The notes under the pieces: model-generated
What the model was told of the DNA's origin: nothing
The model's input: only the letters and a program-made list of their open reading frames with translations
The model's database searches: none
In this document: positions 32,678 through 39,818 of the stretch, piece after piece
Layout of the letters: each line of letters begins with the position of its first letter
Numbering within the stretch: position 1 is the first letter of the stretch
Assembly: GCA_005239165.1 (NCBI GenBank)
Contig: RAPG01000019.1
Location: 1-49,624, forward strand
Direction: 5' to 3'
Length of the DNA stretch: 49,624 nucleotides
Origin: Allopusillimonas ginsengisoli
GTDB lineage: Bacteria; Pseudomonadota; Gammaproteobacteria; Burkholderiales; Burkholderiaceae_B
Position numbers and translations under genes: made by a program

Positions 32678-33535
32678 ATGCGTCTGGACAACTCACGCGA
32701 AAGCTCAAACATTGAAGACCGTCGAGGCCGGCGCATGCGTCTGGGCGGGCGCGGCGGCAAGATCGGCCTGGGCACAATCGTGCTGGCGCTTGTTGCCATG
32801 TACTTCGGCGTCGACCCCAGTGTTATTTTGCAAGGCGCCTCTGATCCGGGCAGCAGCTACGTCACAGAAGATGGTCCGCCCGCTCAGGCAACGCCTGAAA
32901 GCCAGTTTGTCGCCAAAGTGCTTGCTGAAACCGAAGACACCTGGACTGCCATTTTCAACGAAAAAGGTTGGGGAACCTACCCCGCGCCTAAACTTGTTCT
33001 TTTTAGCGGCGCGACACCCACCGCCTGTGGCACCGGGCAATCGGCCATGGGCCCGTTTTATTGCCCCGCAGACAGCAAAGTTTACCTGGACCTGAGCTTT
33101 TTCCAGCAAATGGAACAACAACTGAACTCACCGGGCGACTTTGCGCGCGCCTATGTTATTGCCCACGAAGTCGCACACCACGTGCAGCATGTACTCGGCG
33201 TAACCGATCAAATTGAGCACGCCCGCCAGCGTAGCGGTGGTTCGGAAGCCAACCAGCTTTCCGTCCGCACCGAACTTCAAGCGGACTGCCTAGCAGGCGT
33301 ATGGGGCAAGTATTCTGACTCACAGCGCAACATTCTCGAAGCCGGCGACATCGAAGAAGCCCTTAACGCCGCCTCTGCCATTGGCGACGACCGGCTTCAA
33401 AAGAAAGCTCAAGGTTACGTAGTACCCGACTCATTCACGCATGGCAGCTCGGCCCAGCGTGTGCGCTGGTTCACGCAGGGCTTCGAGAGTGGCGACCCGG
33501 CACGCTGCGACACCTTCGGTGCCTCAACGCTTTAA
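32678..33535 (+). CDS. YpfJ-type neutral zinc metallopeptidase
   Basis: The 285-residue protein has a basic cytoplasmic N-terminus with RRGRRMRLGGRGGKIGLG, one membrane helix (about 30-46) and a periplasmic zinc domain with the motif AHEVAHHVQHVLG near 161-173 and the downstream Glu region VRTELQADCLAGVWG. This matches the YpfJ/KPN_02809 neutral zinc metallopeptidase family, whose substrates are unknown. GAGG precedes the ATG. The 3' end faces a convergent small secreted-protein gene across a 69-base gap with inverted repeats. Confidence 0.9.
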   Translation: MRLDNSRESSNIEDRRGRRMRLGGRGGKIGLGTIVLALVAMYFGVDPSVILQGASDPGSSYVTEDGPPAQATPESQFVAKVLAETEDTWTAIFNEKGWGTYPAPKLVLFSGATPTACGTGQSAMGPFYCPADSKVYLDLSFFQQMEQQLNSPGDFARAYVIAHEVAHHVQHVLGVTDQIEHARQRSGGSEANQLSVRTELQADCLAGVWGKYSDSQRNILEAGDIEEALNAASAIGDDRLQKKAQGYVVPDSFTHGSSAQRVRWFTQGFESGDPARCDTFGASTL

Positions 33536-33558
33536 CAGTCGAGGGCTGTGCGGGGATC

Positions 33559-33600
33559 GCGAAAACCGGAGATTTCGGAAAAACCGCAGGTTTCGCAAAA
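33559..33600. terminator. AAAAACC/GGTTT inverted repeats between convergent genes
   Basis: The stretch has GCGAAAACC near 33559, then CGGAAAAACCGC and GGTTTCGC near 33587-33594, followed by AAAAACG. Imperfect pairing of GCGAAA-ACC with GGT-TTCGC gives a hairpin that could end transcription from both the peptidase gene and the convergent gene at 33605. Confidence 0.4.
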
Positions 33601-33604
33601 ACGA

Positions 33605-33973
33605 CTATTGCGTCCGCATGCCGCCCTGATGCTGCATGCCAGGATGGTCTTCGATGGGCGCGCTGCCACCAGGCATTGGCTGTTGATTAGACGTGCCAGG
33701 CGTCGTATAACCTGATTGCGCCGGCTGGCTGGGCTGAGCGCCATAGGACTGAGCACCTGGCGTTACGGGCTGGCTGTAGGCCCCCGGTGCTGAAGCACCC
33801 GTGCCAGAATCGGCTGGTATCTCGGATTCTTTAATGGTGATCGTGGGCTGAACGTCAATTTTTTGCGCCTGGATCCATGCGCGATGCGCGGCATCATTGT
33901 CATGAGCCTGGACGGCGAAAACAGGGACGGTGATCAGTGCTGAACACAGTAGGGTTTTATGTAAGATTTTCAC
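33605..33973 (-). CDS. small secreted Pro/Gln-rich protein of unknown function
   Basis: The 122-residue product has a signal peptide (MKILHKTLLCSALITVPVFA, cleavage near VQA, about 23), a short ordered-looking segment (HRAWIQAQKIDVQPTITIKE) and a low-complexity tail rich in Pro, Gly, Gln and Ser (about 52-122). No family is recognised. It is followed upstream by nearly 390 bases without a gene. It could be periplasmic or cell-surface related. Confidence 0.6.
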   Translation of the reverse strand: MKILHKTLLCSALITVPVFAVQAHDNDAAHRAWIQAQKIDVQPTITIKESEIPADSGTGASAPGAYSQPVTPGAQSYGAQPSQPAQSGYTTPGTSNQQPMPGGSAPIEDHPGMQHQGGMRTQ

Positions 33974-34363
33974 AGTAACAGCTCCTTATTTATGAAGATC
34001 ACTGAATATTTATCGTAGATGAAACAAATCGGGCTGTAACCCGGCATCTGTATCTAACGGTGACCAGCAAATTCTCAAATTAATCATCAAACTGGGGTTA
34101 TCCCTAGGCCATCGCCTCTCGTCAGAAATCGCATGTCACAGCCAGTTTCAGTTTTCACGGCCATATGCCCAGGTCTGGAAGGCTTATCGGCGTCGCACCC
34201 CCCTGACCCGATCCGACACGCCGGCCTAACACCCCAGCAGATTTAACGGTTTTCACACCCAAAAGACGATCAACAAATTTCGTGCTAGAATTCTGCTCTC
34301 AGTTGTTGGCTTAGTGTCTTTCGGTAAAAATGTTATACTTACCGGTTGAAGCTAAACTTCAGT
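33974..34363. promoter_or_regulatory. gap with tRNA-His promoter elements
   Basis: No gene is supported. Two -10-like hexamers lie upstream of the tRNA: TAGAAT (34286-34291) and TATACT (34334-34339). The second is 25 bases before the tRNA start, but neither has a convincing -35 at 16-18 bases. Confidence 0.4.
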
Positions 34364-34440
34364 GGTGGCCGTAGCTCAGTTGGTAGAGTCCCGGATTGTG
34401 ATTCCGGTTGTCGTGGGTTCGAGCCCCATCGGTCACCCCA
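34364..34440 (+). tRNA. tRNA-His (anticodon GTG)
   Basis: The acceptor stem GTGGCCG (34365-34371) pairs with CGGTCAC (34430-34436). An extra G at 34364 faces discriminator C at 34437, the G-1:C73 pair specific to tRNA-His. The anticodon GTG is at 34398-34400 in a normal loop, the T arm contains GGGTTCGAGCCCC, and CCA is encoded at 34438-34440. Confidence 0.97.
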
Positions 34441-34517
34441 TTAATCATGCGGGTTTTGATAAGTTCGCAAAACCCCAAAATAGTGACAAAATAGCATTTT
34501 GGTGACTCCGCCACCAT

Positions 34518-34542
34518 AAGCCATCCTTCGGGGTGGCTTTTT
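34518..34542 (+). terminator. rho-independent terminator after tRNA-His
   Basis: AAGCCATCC and GGGTGGCTT form a 9-base stem around a TTCG tetraloop, followed by a T-run. It lies about 80 bases after the tRNA. A weaker 7-base hairpin, CCAAAAT and ATTTTGG, precedes it. Confidence 0.85.
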
Positions 34543-34788
34543 GCGTTAATGGGCACAGCGCCGCATGCGTCTAGTTATGCGTTACTTCCTGATGCACTGC
34601 CCCATCCCGCGTCATCGCCCGCCTTGTACCACCAAAACCTTGGCTTTCATCACAGGAACACCGAAGGGTCACACGAAAACTGGATTAGAGCGCTGGGTCG
34701 TTGATGTCGGCGATCTGCATCCGCTCAAGCCGAGGCATAGCCCCTCGTGTGGGCTTTGTGTATTCACACGACGTTAACCGATATCATT

Positions 34789-35022
34789 ATGGGCATGACA
34801 CATAATCAAACTTGCCCTTCGTGGTCTGAGGCACCTCCCGGCTGGAACTGGCTCGCCCAGGACGAGGACGGACGCTGGTTCTGGTACCGAGTTAGGCCTG
34901 TATTGGGCGCCGGCGGTGGCATATGGCGGTCACCGTCCAGAGCGCAGCAATTCGCCTGCCAGGCCGAGCCCAACAGCAACTGGTTCGATACATTACGCGA
35001 ACGCCCGGCCGAGGCATCCTGA
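34789..35022 (+). CDS. small Trp-rich hypothetical protein
   Basis: The 77-residue frame from the ATG at 34789 encodes MGMTHNQTCPSW followed by APPGWNWLAQDEDGRWFWYRV and IWRSPSRAQQF. Seven tryptophans and an acidic centre give it a distinctive, protein-like composition, and the upstream tRNA terminator supports a new transcript. There is no clear ribosome binding site; the second ATG at 34795 is an alternative. No family is recognised. It is 93 bases before the cardiolipin synthase gene. Confidence 0.5.
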   Translation: MGMTHNQTCPSWSEAPPGWNWLAQDEDGRWFWYRVRPVLGAGGGIWRSPSRAQQFACQAEPNSNWFDTLRERPAEAS

Positions 35023-35114
35023 CGCGTCTTTAGCTAACCGATATACTTATCGCTTACCGTTCTTTCCGACGGGCCCGCGCAGGCCTGCCCACCCCTCTGC
35101 TCACAAGTTCAAAT

Positions 35115-35747
35115 ATGCTCGACATGGGTTCGCTCAAATTGCTGGCCGAAACGTATTGGCCTCACCTGGCCTTTATATTAGGCCTGGCTGCTGGCGGAAC
35201 CGCTGCCGTGCATGCGGCAATGACCAAACACGACGTGCGGGCAGCAATCGGCTGGGTAGGCATATGCCTGATGTCACCCTTGGTTGGGCCATTTTTCTAC
35301 CTTATCGCGGGCATCAACCGGGTACGGCAGGCGCATATTTCTGAAGAACGCAACCGCAACCTGCAAGACTACTTCGCCAACCCCGACCTGCCCGAGGCTG
35401 ACCTGGGCGATCTGGGCGCACCGCAGTTTACATCTCTGCGGGTATTGGGCGACCGGGTCAGCCGTTTCCCTCTGCGCGATGACAATCATATAAAAATTTT
35501 GCGCGGTGGCGATGAGGCCTATCCCGCCATGATAGAAGGCATTGAACAAGCCCAGAAATCGGTGGCGCTGCAAAGTTACATCTTTGATCATGACAGAGCC
35601 GGCAGGGCTTTCGTTGACGCGCTGGCCAGGGCTCACGACCGCGGGGTAGAAGTACGTGTACTTATAGATGCCGTCGGATCAAAATATTCGCGCCCGCCTA
35701 TTATTCGTTTGTTGCGCAAAAGGGCATACCTTGTGCCCTCTTCATGA
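35115..35747 (+). CDS. cls: N-terminal part of a frameshifted cardiolipin synthase
   Basis: Cardiolipin synthase joins two phosphatidylglycerols, or PG and a second donor, at the inner membrane. This 210-residue part holds two membrane helices (about 11-29 and 47-67, with SPLVGPFFYLIAGINRVR) and the start of the first phospholipase D-like domain (LRGGDEAYPAMIEGIEQAQKSVALQSYIFDHD). After VLIDAVGSKYSRPPIIRLLRK the frame runs into AYLVPSS and stops. One extra A in the AAAA run at 35718-35721 would restore KKGIPCALFMTNPLGIM and join the next frame. The second half starts at an ATG that overlaps this stop. Confidence 0.85.
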   Translation: MLDMGSLKLLAETYWPHLAFILGLAAGGTAAVHAAMTKHDVRAAIGWVGICLMSPLVGPFFYLIAGINRVRQAHISEERNRNLQDYFANPDLPEADLGDLGAPQFTSLRVLGDRVSRFPLRDDNHIKILRGGDEAYPAMIEGIEQAQKSVALQSYIFDHDRAGRAFVDALARAHDRGVEVRVLIDAVGSKYSRPPIIRLLRKRAYLVPSS

Positions 35748-36580
35748 CCAACCCGCTGGGCATTATGCGTATGCCCTATGCAAACCTGCGTAGCCACCGC
35801 AAAATACTGGTCATTGATGGCTGCACGGCCTTTACGGGTGGGATGAACATTCGCGAAGGCTTCGTCACCAGTTACGCTGGCGACCATACTGCCATCGATA
35901 CGCATTTTCGGGTTGACGGACCTGTGGTGCTGCAGTTGGTGGCTGTTTTTGCACACGACTGGGCCTACACCACCAAAGAAATACTTCCGTACCAAACCTG
36001 GTCGTGCGACATCTGGCGCGTGCCCGGCCCTTGCGCACCGGCACGCTGCATACGCTCAGGCCCTGACCGTTATCTAGTCGGTACGCACAGCATGCTACTG
36101 GGCGCCCTGGCCGTGGCGCAAAAGCACATACGCATCCAGTCGCCCTATTTTTTGCCAGACCAGGTGTTGATGGGTGCCATCAATACGGCGGCAAGGCGTG
36201 GCATTATCGTTGACATCGTCATTCCGGGCCGCAATAACCTGCGCCTGGTCAATTACGCCATGACAGCGCAGTTGGATCAAATCATACGCACAGGTTGCAG
36301 GGTGTGGCGATCACGCGGCAATTTCAACCACTCAAAACTTATCACTATCGACGGCGCATGGTCTTATGTAGGGTCTTCAAACCTTGACCCTCGCAGTCTG
36401 CGGCTTAACTTCGAACTCGACATGGAAATCTACAGCCGCGAAACAGCGGGCGAAATCGAAAGACTAATTGACCACGAAATTGCAGACGCCGTACCGGTCT
36501 CGCTTGAAAACCTCGCAGCCATACCGTTTCGCAAGCGTCTGCGCAATCGCATTATCTGGCTGGCCAGCCCTTATCTGTAA
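35744..36580 (+). CDS. cls: C-terminal part of cardiolipin synthase with both HKD motifs
   Basis: The 278-residue frame starts at an ATG that overlaps the stop of the first part (ATGA), so re-initiation is possible. It holds both catalytic phospholipase D motifs: HRKILVIDG near 20-28 with GGMNIREGF after it, and HSKLITIDGAWSYVGSSNLD near 197-216. The membrane anchors are on the other half. Either the gene is a pseudogene through a one-base deletion, the deletion is a sequencing error, or two polypeptides assemble. The final bases form a hairpin across the stop codon. Confidence 0.85.
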   Translation: MTNPLGIMRMPYANLRSHRKILVIDGCTAFTGGMNIREGFVTSYAGDHTAIDTHFRVDGPVVLQLVAVFAHDWAYTTKEILPYQTWSCDIWRVPGPCAPARCIRSGPDRYLVGTHSMLLGALAVAQKHIRIQSPYFLPDQVLMGAINTAARRGIIVDIVIPGRNNLRLVNYAMTAQLDQIIRTGCRVWRSRGNFNHSKLITIDGAWSYVGSSNLDPRSLRLNFELDMEIYSRETAGEIERLIDHEIADAVPVSLENLAAIPFRKRLRNRIIWLASPYL

Positions 36581-36592
36581 AACAGGCTGGCC
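36562..36592 (+). terminator. hairpin spanning the cardiolipin synthase stop codon
   Basis: GGCCAGCC (36562-36569) and GGCTGGCC (36585-36592) form a perfect 8-base stem around the stop codon at 36578-36580. There is no T-run. Confidence 0.5.
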
Positions 36593-36593
36593 C

Positions 36594-36782
36594 CGCCATC
36601 CGCCATCCGCCGTCCGCCGTCCGCAATCTTCTAGCGACTAACGACTAACGACTCGCGACTAACGACTCGCGACTAGCGACTAGCTGCTAGCTGCTGGCTG
36701 CTGGCTGCTGGTTGGCAACTGCAAACTTATAGCGGACAGCTGCCAGTTGTTAGCTCTAATCTGCCAGCTGCCATCTGCAACG
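36594..36782. repeat. degenerate heptanucleotide tandem array, about 27 units
   Basis: The stretch reads in 7-base units: CGCCATC twice, CGCCGTC twice and CGCAATC (36594-36628); after two bases and a short joint, GACTAAC, GACTAAC, GACTCGC, GACTAAC, GACTCGC, GACTAGC, GACTAGC (36636-36684); TGCTAGC, TGCTGGC, TGCTGGC, TGCTGGT (36685-36712); then degenerate units such as TGGCAAC, TGCAAAC, TGCCAGT, TGTTAGC, TGCCAGC and TGCCATC up to 36782. It fills the whole gap between the convergent cls and dctM genes and ends 1-2 bases before the dctM stop. No ORF and no conserved spacer, so it is not a CRISPR. Confidence 0.92.
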
Positions 36783-36783
36783 A

Positions 36784-38100
36784 TCAAATCGCCGGCCCCA
36801 TGATCAGCTCAGGTAACGCAGTCACAATTTGCGGAAAAATGCACAGCAATACAATTGCCGCCATCATTACCAGCACATAAGGCAATGCACCCAGCAATAT
36901 GTCTCTGGTGGGTATGTCAGGCGCTATTGAATTGATCACAAACAGATTCAGCCCCACAGGTGGGGTAATCAGCCCGATTTCCATGTTTATGGTCAATACC
37001 ACGGCAAACCAATACGGATCAAAACCTGCCTGCGTAATGATGGGAAACAGCAATGGCGCAGCCATGACAATGATCGCTACTGGTGGCAAAAACATGCCTG
37101 ACACCAGCAAAAACACGTTCACAATCAGCATGAGCAACCAGGGGTTGATATCCAGCGCTCCGATCGTTGCCGCCAGGCTTTGCGTGATGTAAAGCGATGA
37201 CAACGCAAAGGCGAATAGCTCTGCCGAGGCCATAATCATCATGATCATGACGCTTTCACGCATGGCCGAGCCAAATATGCCTGTAAAGTCACGAATGCGC
37301 ACCAGGCGGTACACCACCACGACAACAATCAAGGTCAGCATCGCACCAGCGCCCGCTGCCTCCGACGGCGTAGCAACGCCACCGTACAGCACAAACAGCA
37401 TGCCCATAATAATAAGCAGCAGCGGAAGCACCCGCGGCAGCGTGGCCAGCTTTTCTTTCAACGTGTAGTGAAGCGCATCCACCCTGAAATGAAACCCCTT
37501 ACGTTTGGCATCGAACAAAGACCAGGCCATGAACATGACAACCAGCATGATGCCAGGCAGCACGCCCGCCAGAAACAGCCGGCCTATAGATGTTTGGGTC
37601 GCAATGCCATACACAATCATCGTGACTGAAGGAGGAATCAAAATGCCGAGCGTGCCACCTGCGGCAATTGAACCCGTGGCGACTGAGTTCGGATACCCCC
37701 GCTTCACCATCTCGGGAATACCCATTTTGCCGATGGCCGCACACGTGGCCGGACTCGAACCCGTCATACCAGAAAATATGGCGCAGGCACCGATATTGGA
37801 AAGCACCAGGCCACCGGGCACCTTATAAAGCCATCGGTCCAGCGCCTTGTAGAGATCGCCGCCGGCTGGCGTTCCGGCAACAATAGCGCCCATCAACACA
37901 AACATGGGAATCGCTACATAGGCCAGGTTGGCAATACCGGCAAACATGGTTTCCGTGATCACGTAGATAACGTCAAACCCCATGTCAAAAAACAAACCGG
38001 TTATAGCGGCGAGCCCGAGCGCAAACGCAATAGGCATGCCTGTGCCCAGCAACAAACACAGACCCACAACAATTGAAATACCCGCAAGAGTTGGGCTCAT
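36784..38100 (-). CDS. dctM: TRAP transporter large membrane subunit (DctM type)
   Basis: This is the main permease of a tripartite ATP-independent periplasmic transporter. The 438-residue protein has about 12 membrane segments with DctM-like blocks: GMPIAFALGLAAITGLF, FVLMGAIVAGTPAGGDLYKALDRWLYKVPGGL, CAIFSGMTGSSPATCAAIGKMGIPEM, GSIAAGGTLGILIPPS, and near the end GLITPPVGLNLFVINSIAPDIPTRDIL. It overlaps dctQ by 4 bases. With the malonate genes next door, malonate or a similar dicarboxylate is the likely substrate; this is inferred from context only. Confidence 0.93.
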   Translation of the reverse strand: MSPTLAGISIVVGLCLLLGTGMPIAFALGLAAITGLFFDMGFDVIYVITETMFAGIANLAYVAIPMFVLMGAIVAGTPAGGDLYKALDRWLYKVPGGLVLSNIGACAIFSGMTGSSPATCAAIGKMGIPEMVKRGYPNSVATGSIAAGGTLGILIPPSVTMIVYGIATQTSIGRLFLAGVLPGIMLVVMFMAWSLFDAKRKGFHFRVDALHYTLKEKLATLPRVLPLLLIIMGMLFVLYGGVATPSEAAGAGAMLTLIVVVVVYRLVRIRDFTGIFGSAMRESVMIMMIMASAELFAFALSSLYITQSLAATIGALDINPWLLMLIVNVFLLVSGMFLPPVAIIVMAAPLLFPIITQAGFDPYWFAVVLTINMEIGLITPPVGLNLFVINSIAPDIPTRDILLGALPYVLVMMAAIVLLCIFPQIVTALPELIMGPAI

Positions 38101-38585
38101 GACTGGTCTCCGGCAAGCTTGGCAAATTCAGCGGTATATTGCAGGCACAGCAAAAACAGGCCCACAAACATGGGGGAAAGAGGCATCCAGAGCGGCACTG
38201 CGGCCACGCTCGGCGTCGTCCAGCCCCCTTCGATCGCCTCGGTGAGGTGAATGGCAGTTGCGACAGCCATAACAGCGCAAAAAACAAAACCCAGCACCGC
38301 GCCAACCCATTCCATTCGTTTACGAGTTTTGGGCTTGACCAGCAACTGGATAACGTCAACGCCGACATGACCTTTTTTCAACAGTACATACGGCGCACCC
38401 AAAAATATGGCAGCTGTCGCACTAAAGACTACGGCTTCCGTCTGCCATACCGTGGCAGCCCGAAGCACATAGCGCATAACGATCATTTCGCACACAACTA
38501 CCATTGCAGCGATCAGCAACAGCGCTGACAACACGCCGCAGGCGCGTGACAACATCTCGACCAAAGCGATATATCTTCGGGTCAT
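38097..38585 (-). CDS. dctQ: TRAP transporter small membrane subunit (DctQ type)
   Basis: DctQ is the four-helix partner of DctM. The 162-residue product has helices at about 13-33, 47-65, 89-108 and 128-150 with the pattern VVCEMIVMRYVLRAATVWQTE and GAPYVLLKKGHVGVDVIQLLV typical of DctQ. The start lies 86 bases after dctP; that gap contains a strong hairpin. The stop overlaps the dctM start as ATGA. Confidence 0.9.
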   Translation of the reverse strand: MTRRYIALVEMLSRACGVLSALLLIAAMVVVCEMIVMRYVLRAATVWQTEAVVFSATAAIFLGAPYVLLKKGHVGVDVIQLLVKPKTRKRMEWVGAVLGFVFCAVMAVATAIHLTEAIEGGWTTPSVAAVPLWMPLSPMFVGLFLLCLQYTAEFAKLAGDQS

Positions 38586-38616
38586 GAAGCTTCCTTGTCA
38601 GAAGGTGACGGCAAGG

Positions 38617-38656
38617 CCGGCCGTCCATAAGGCAAAGCTTCTTGCCGGACGGCCGG
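38617..38656 (-). promoter_or_regulatory. long hairpin between dctP and dctQ
   Basis: CCGGCCGTCC (38617-38626) pairs perfectly with GGACGGCCGG (38647-38656), and inner arms GGCAA and TTGCC extend the stem past a small bulge. It lies in the dctP-dctQ gap. Such intercistronic structures often protect or end the binding-protein mRNA, giving more binding protein than membrane subunits. Confidence 0.7.
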
Positions 38657-38671
38657 ATTTACGGGGCTATA

Positions 38672-39676
38672 TTATTGAACAGCCAATGCTTTTTTCAGCA
38701 GCTCATCGCCGCCCTTTACCTTCTCGGCAAAGTTCTTGTAGGAAGACGCCTTGGCAACTTCCATCCACGCGTCAAAGTCGTCTTTGCTCATGGAAACCAC
38801 CTCGACATTTGCCTTCTTGAAGGTGTCGATCATTTTCTGTTCACCCTTGCGCGACTCACCGACAAAATAGTCTTCGGCTTTCTTAGCGGCCGCCATAATG
38901 GCGTCACGCTGCTCGGGCTTGAGATTATCGAACACTTTCTTCGACATAATCACGGGCTCGTACATAAACCACAGTGCATTGTCGCCAGGTGCCGTCAGAC
39001 ACTTCACCTGTTCGTACAGCCGATAAGAAACAAAGCTGTCGTTCGATGTATTGGTAGCGTCAAGCACCCCCGTTTGCATAGCCGTGTAAATTTCAGACGA
39101 AGGCATGGAAGAAATCGACGCCCCGGCTGCTGCCAGCATTTGCTCGAACGCAGGGCCTGCGGCACGAATCACCTGGCCCTTGACCGTGTCAGGGCTAGTG
39201 ATGCAGTGTTCCTTCGAGGCAAAACCTCCTGCCAGCCACGCATCAGCAATGACAACGGCTCCTTTGTCCTCAATAATTTGCTTGATTTCCTTCATGAAGT
39301 CAGACTTGTTCAGACGTTGCGCGTGGTCATAATTACGTACCAGCCCAGGCATCAATGTGGCCGAGAACTGAGGCACGCGCCCCGAAGCATAGTCAAGCGG
39401 GAAGGCCGACATATCCAGCTGCCCGCGCGTGATGGCGCCCCACTGCTCTGTGGCCTTGTACAACGAAGAAGATGGGAAAACCTGTATCTTCAGGCCGACA
39501 TTGGCAGCCCCCACATCGCGTGCGATCATCTGCACCATTTCATCGCGCGGGTCACCCTGACCACCCGGAAACTGGTGTGAAGCCCGCAAGGTTGTTTCTG
39601 CCCCTGCTACTCCTGTTGCCGCTCCCACGGCGATTAACATTGCAGCCGCAACTGCATTACGTAAAAGACTCTGCAT
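38672..39676 (-). CDS. dctP: TRAP transporter solute-binding protein (DctP family)
   Basis: DctP-type proteins bind the substrate in the periplasm and deliver it to DctQM. The 334-residue product has a signal peptide (cleavage near VAGA, about 26), ASHQFPGGQGDPRDEMVQMIARDV at the mature N-terminus, and DctP-like blocks FPSSSLYKATEQWGAITRGQLDM, GPAFEQMLAAAGASISSMPSSEIYTAMQTGVLDA with the conserved substrate-carboxylate Arg region just before it (VKGQVIRAAG), and MYEPVIMSKKVFDNL. AGGAGA precedes the ATG. It is separated by 142 bases from matB upstream. Confidence 0.92.
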   Translation of the reverse strand: MQSLLRNAVAAAMLIAVGAATGVAGAETTLRASHQFPGGQGDPRDEMVQMIARDVGAANVGLKIQVFPSSSLYKATEQWGAITRGQLDMSAFPLDYASGRVPQFSATLMPGLVRNYDHAQRLNKSDFMKEIKQIIEDKGAVVIADAWLAGGFASKEHCITSPDTVKGQVIRAAGPAFEQMLAAAGASISSMPSSEIYTAMQTGVLDATNTSNDSFVSYRLYEQVKCLTAPGDNALWFMYEPVIMSKKVFDNLKPEQRDAIMAAAKKAEDYFVGESRKGEQKMIDTFKKANVEVVSMSKDDFDAWMEVAKASSYKNFAEKVKGGDELLKKALAVQ

Positions 39677-39710
39677 GATTGTCTCCTTGATTTATAAGAA
39701 TAATGACTGC

Positions 39711-39737
39711 CTTTACTGCTTTTACTGCTTTTACTGC
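39711..39737. repeat. three tandem 9-bp repeats in the matB-dctP gap
   Basis: CTTTACTGC (39711-39719) is followed by TTTTACTGC twice (39720-39737). It lies about 35 bases upstream of the dctP start on the minus strand, where it could influence dctP expression if copy number changes. Confidence 0.75.
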
Positions 39738-39818
39738 CTTGTAGTTTTTGTCGTGCTAAGCGATGTCCTTGAATCTATTGTTTGTCGGCGCCTCCATTAA
39801 TGTGTGTGGCTGCAGACC

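Noticed and set aside
34359..34556. Minus-strand ORF ending DGARTHDNRNHNPGLYQLSYGHH
   Set aside because: It is the antisense translation of the tRNA-His gene, a well-known false protein.
34565..34777. 70-codon plus-strand ORF after the tRNA-His terminator
   Set aside because: Low-complexity basic translation without a ribosome binding site; the following Trp-rich frame is more convincing.
35715..35747. Programmed -1 frameshift in cardiolipin synthase
   Set aside because: The sequence C AAA AGG G is not a good slippery heptamer (the slipped anticodon would face CAA), so an indel or sequence error is simpler.
36594..36782. Heptad array as a CRISPR
   Set aside because: Units are 7 bases with no spacers and no cas genes.
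38642..39580. 312-codon plus-strand ORF over dctP
   Set aside because: It lies opposite a clear solute-binding protein gene with a signal peptide and has no family features.
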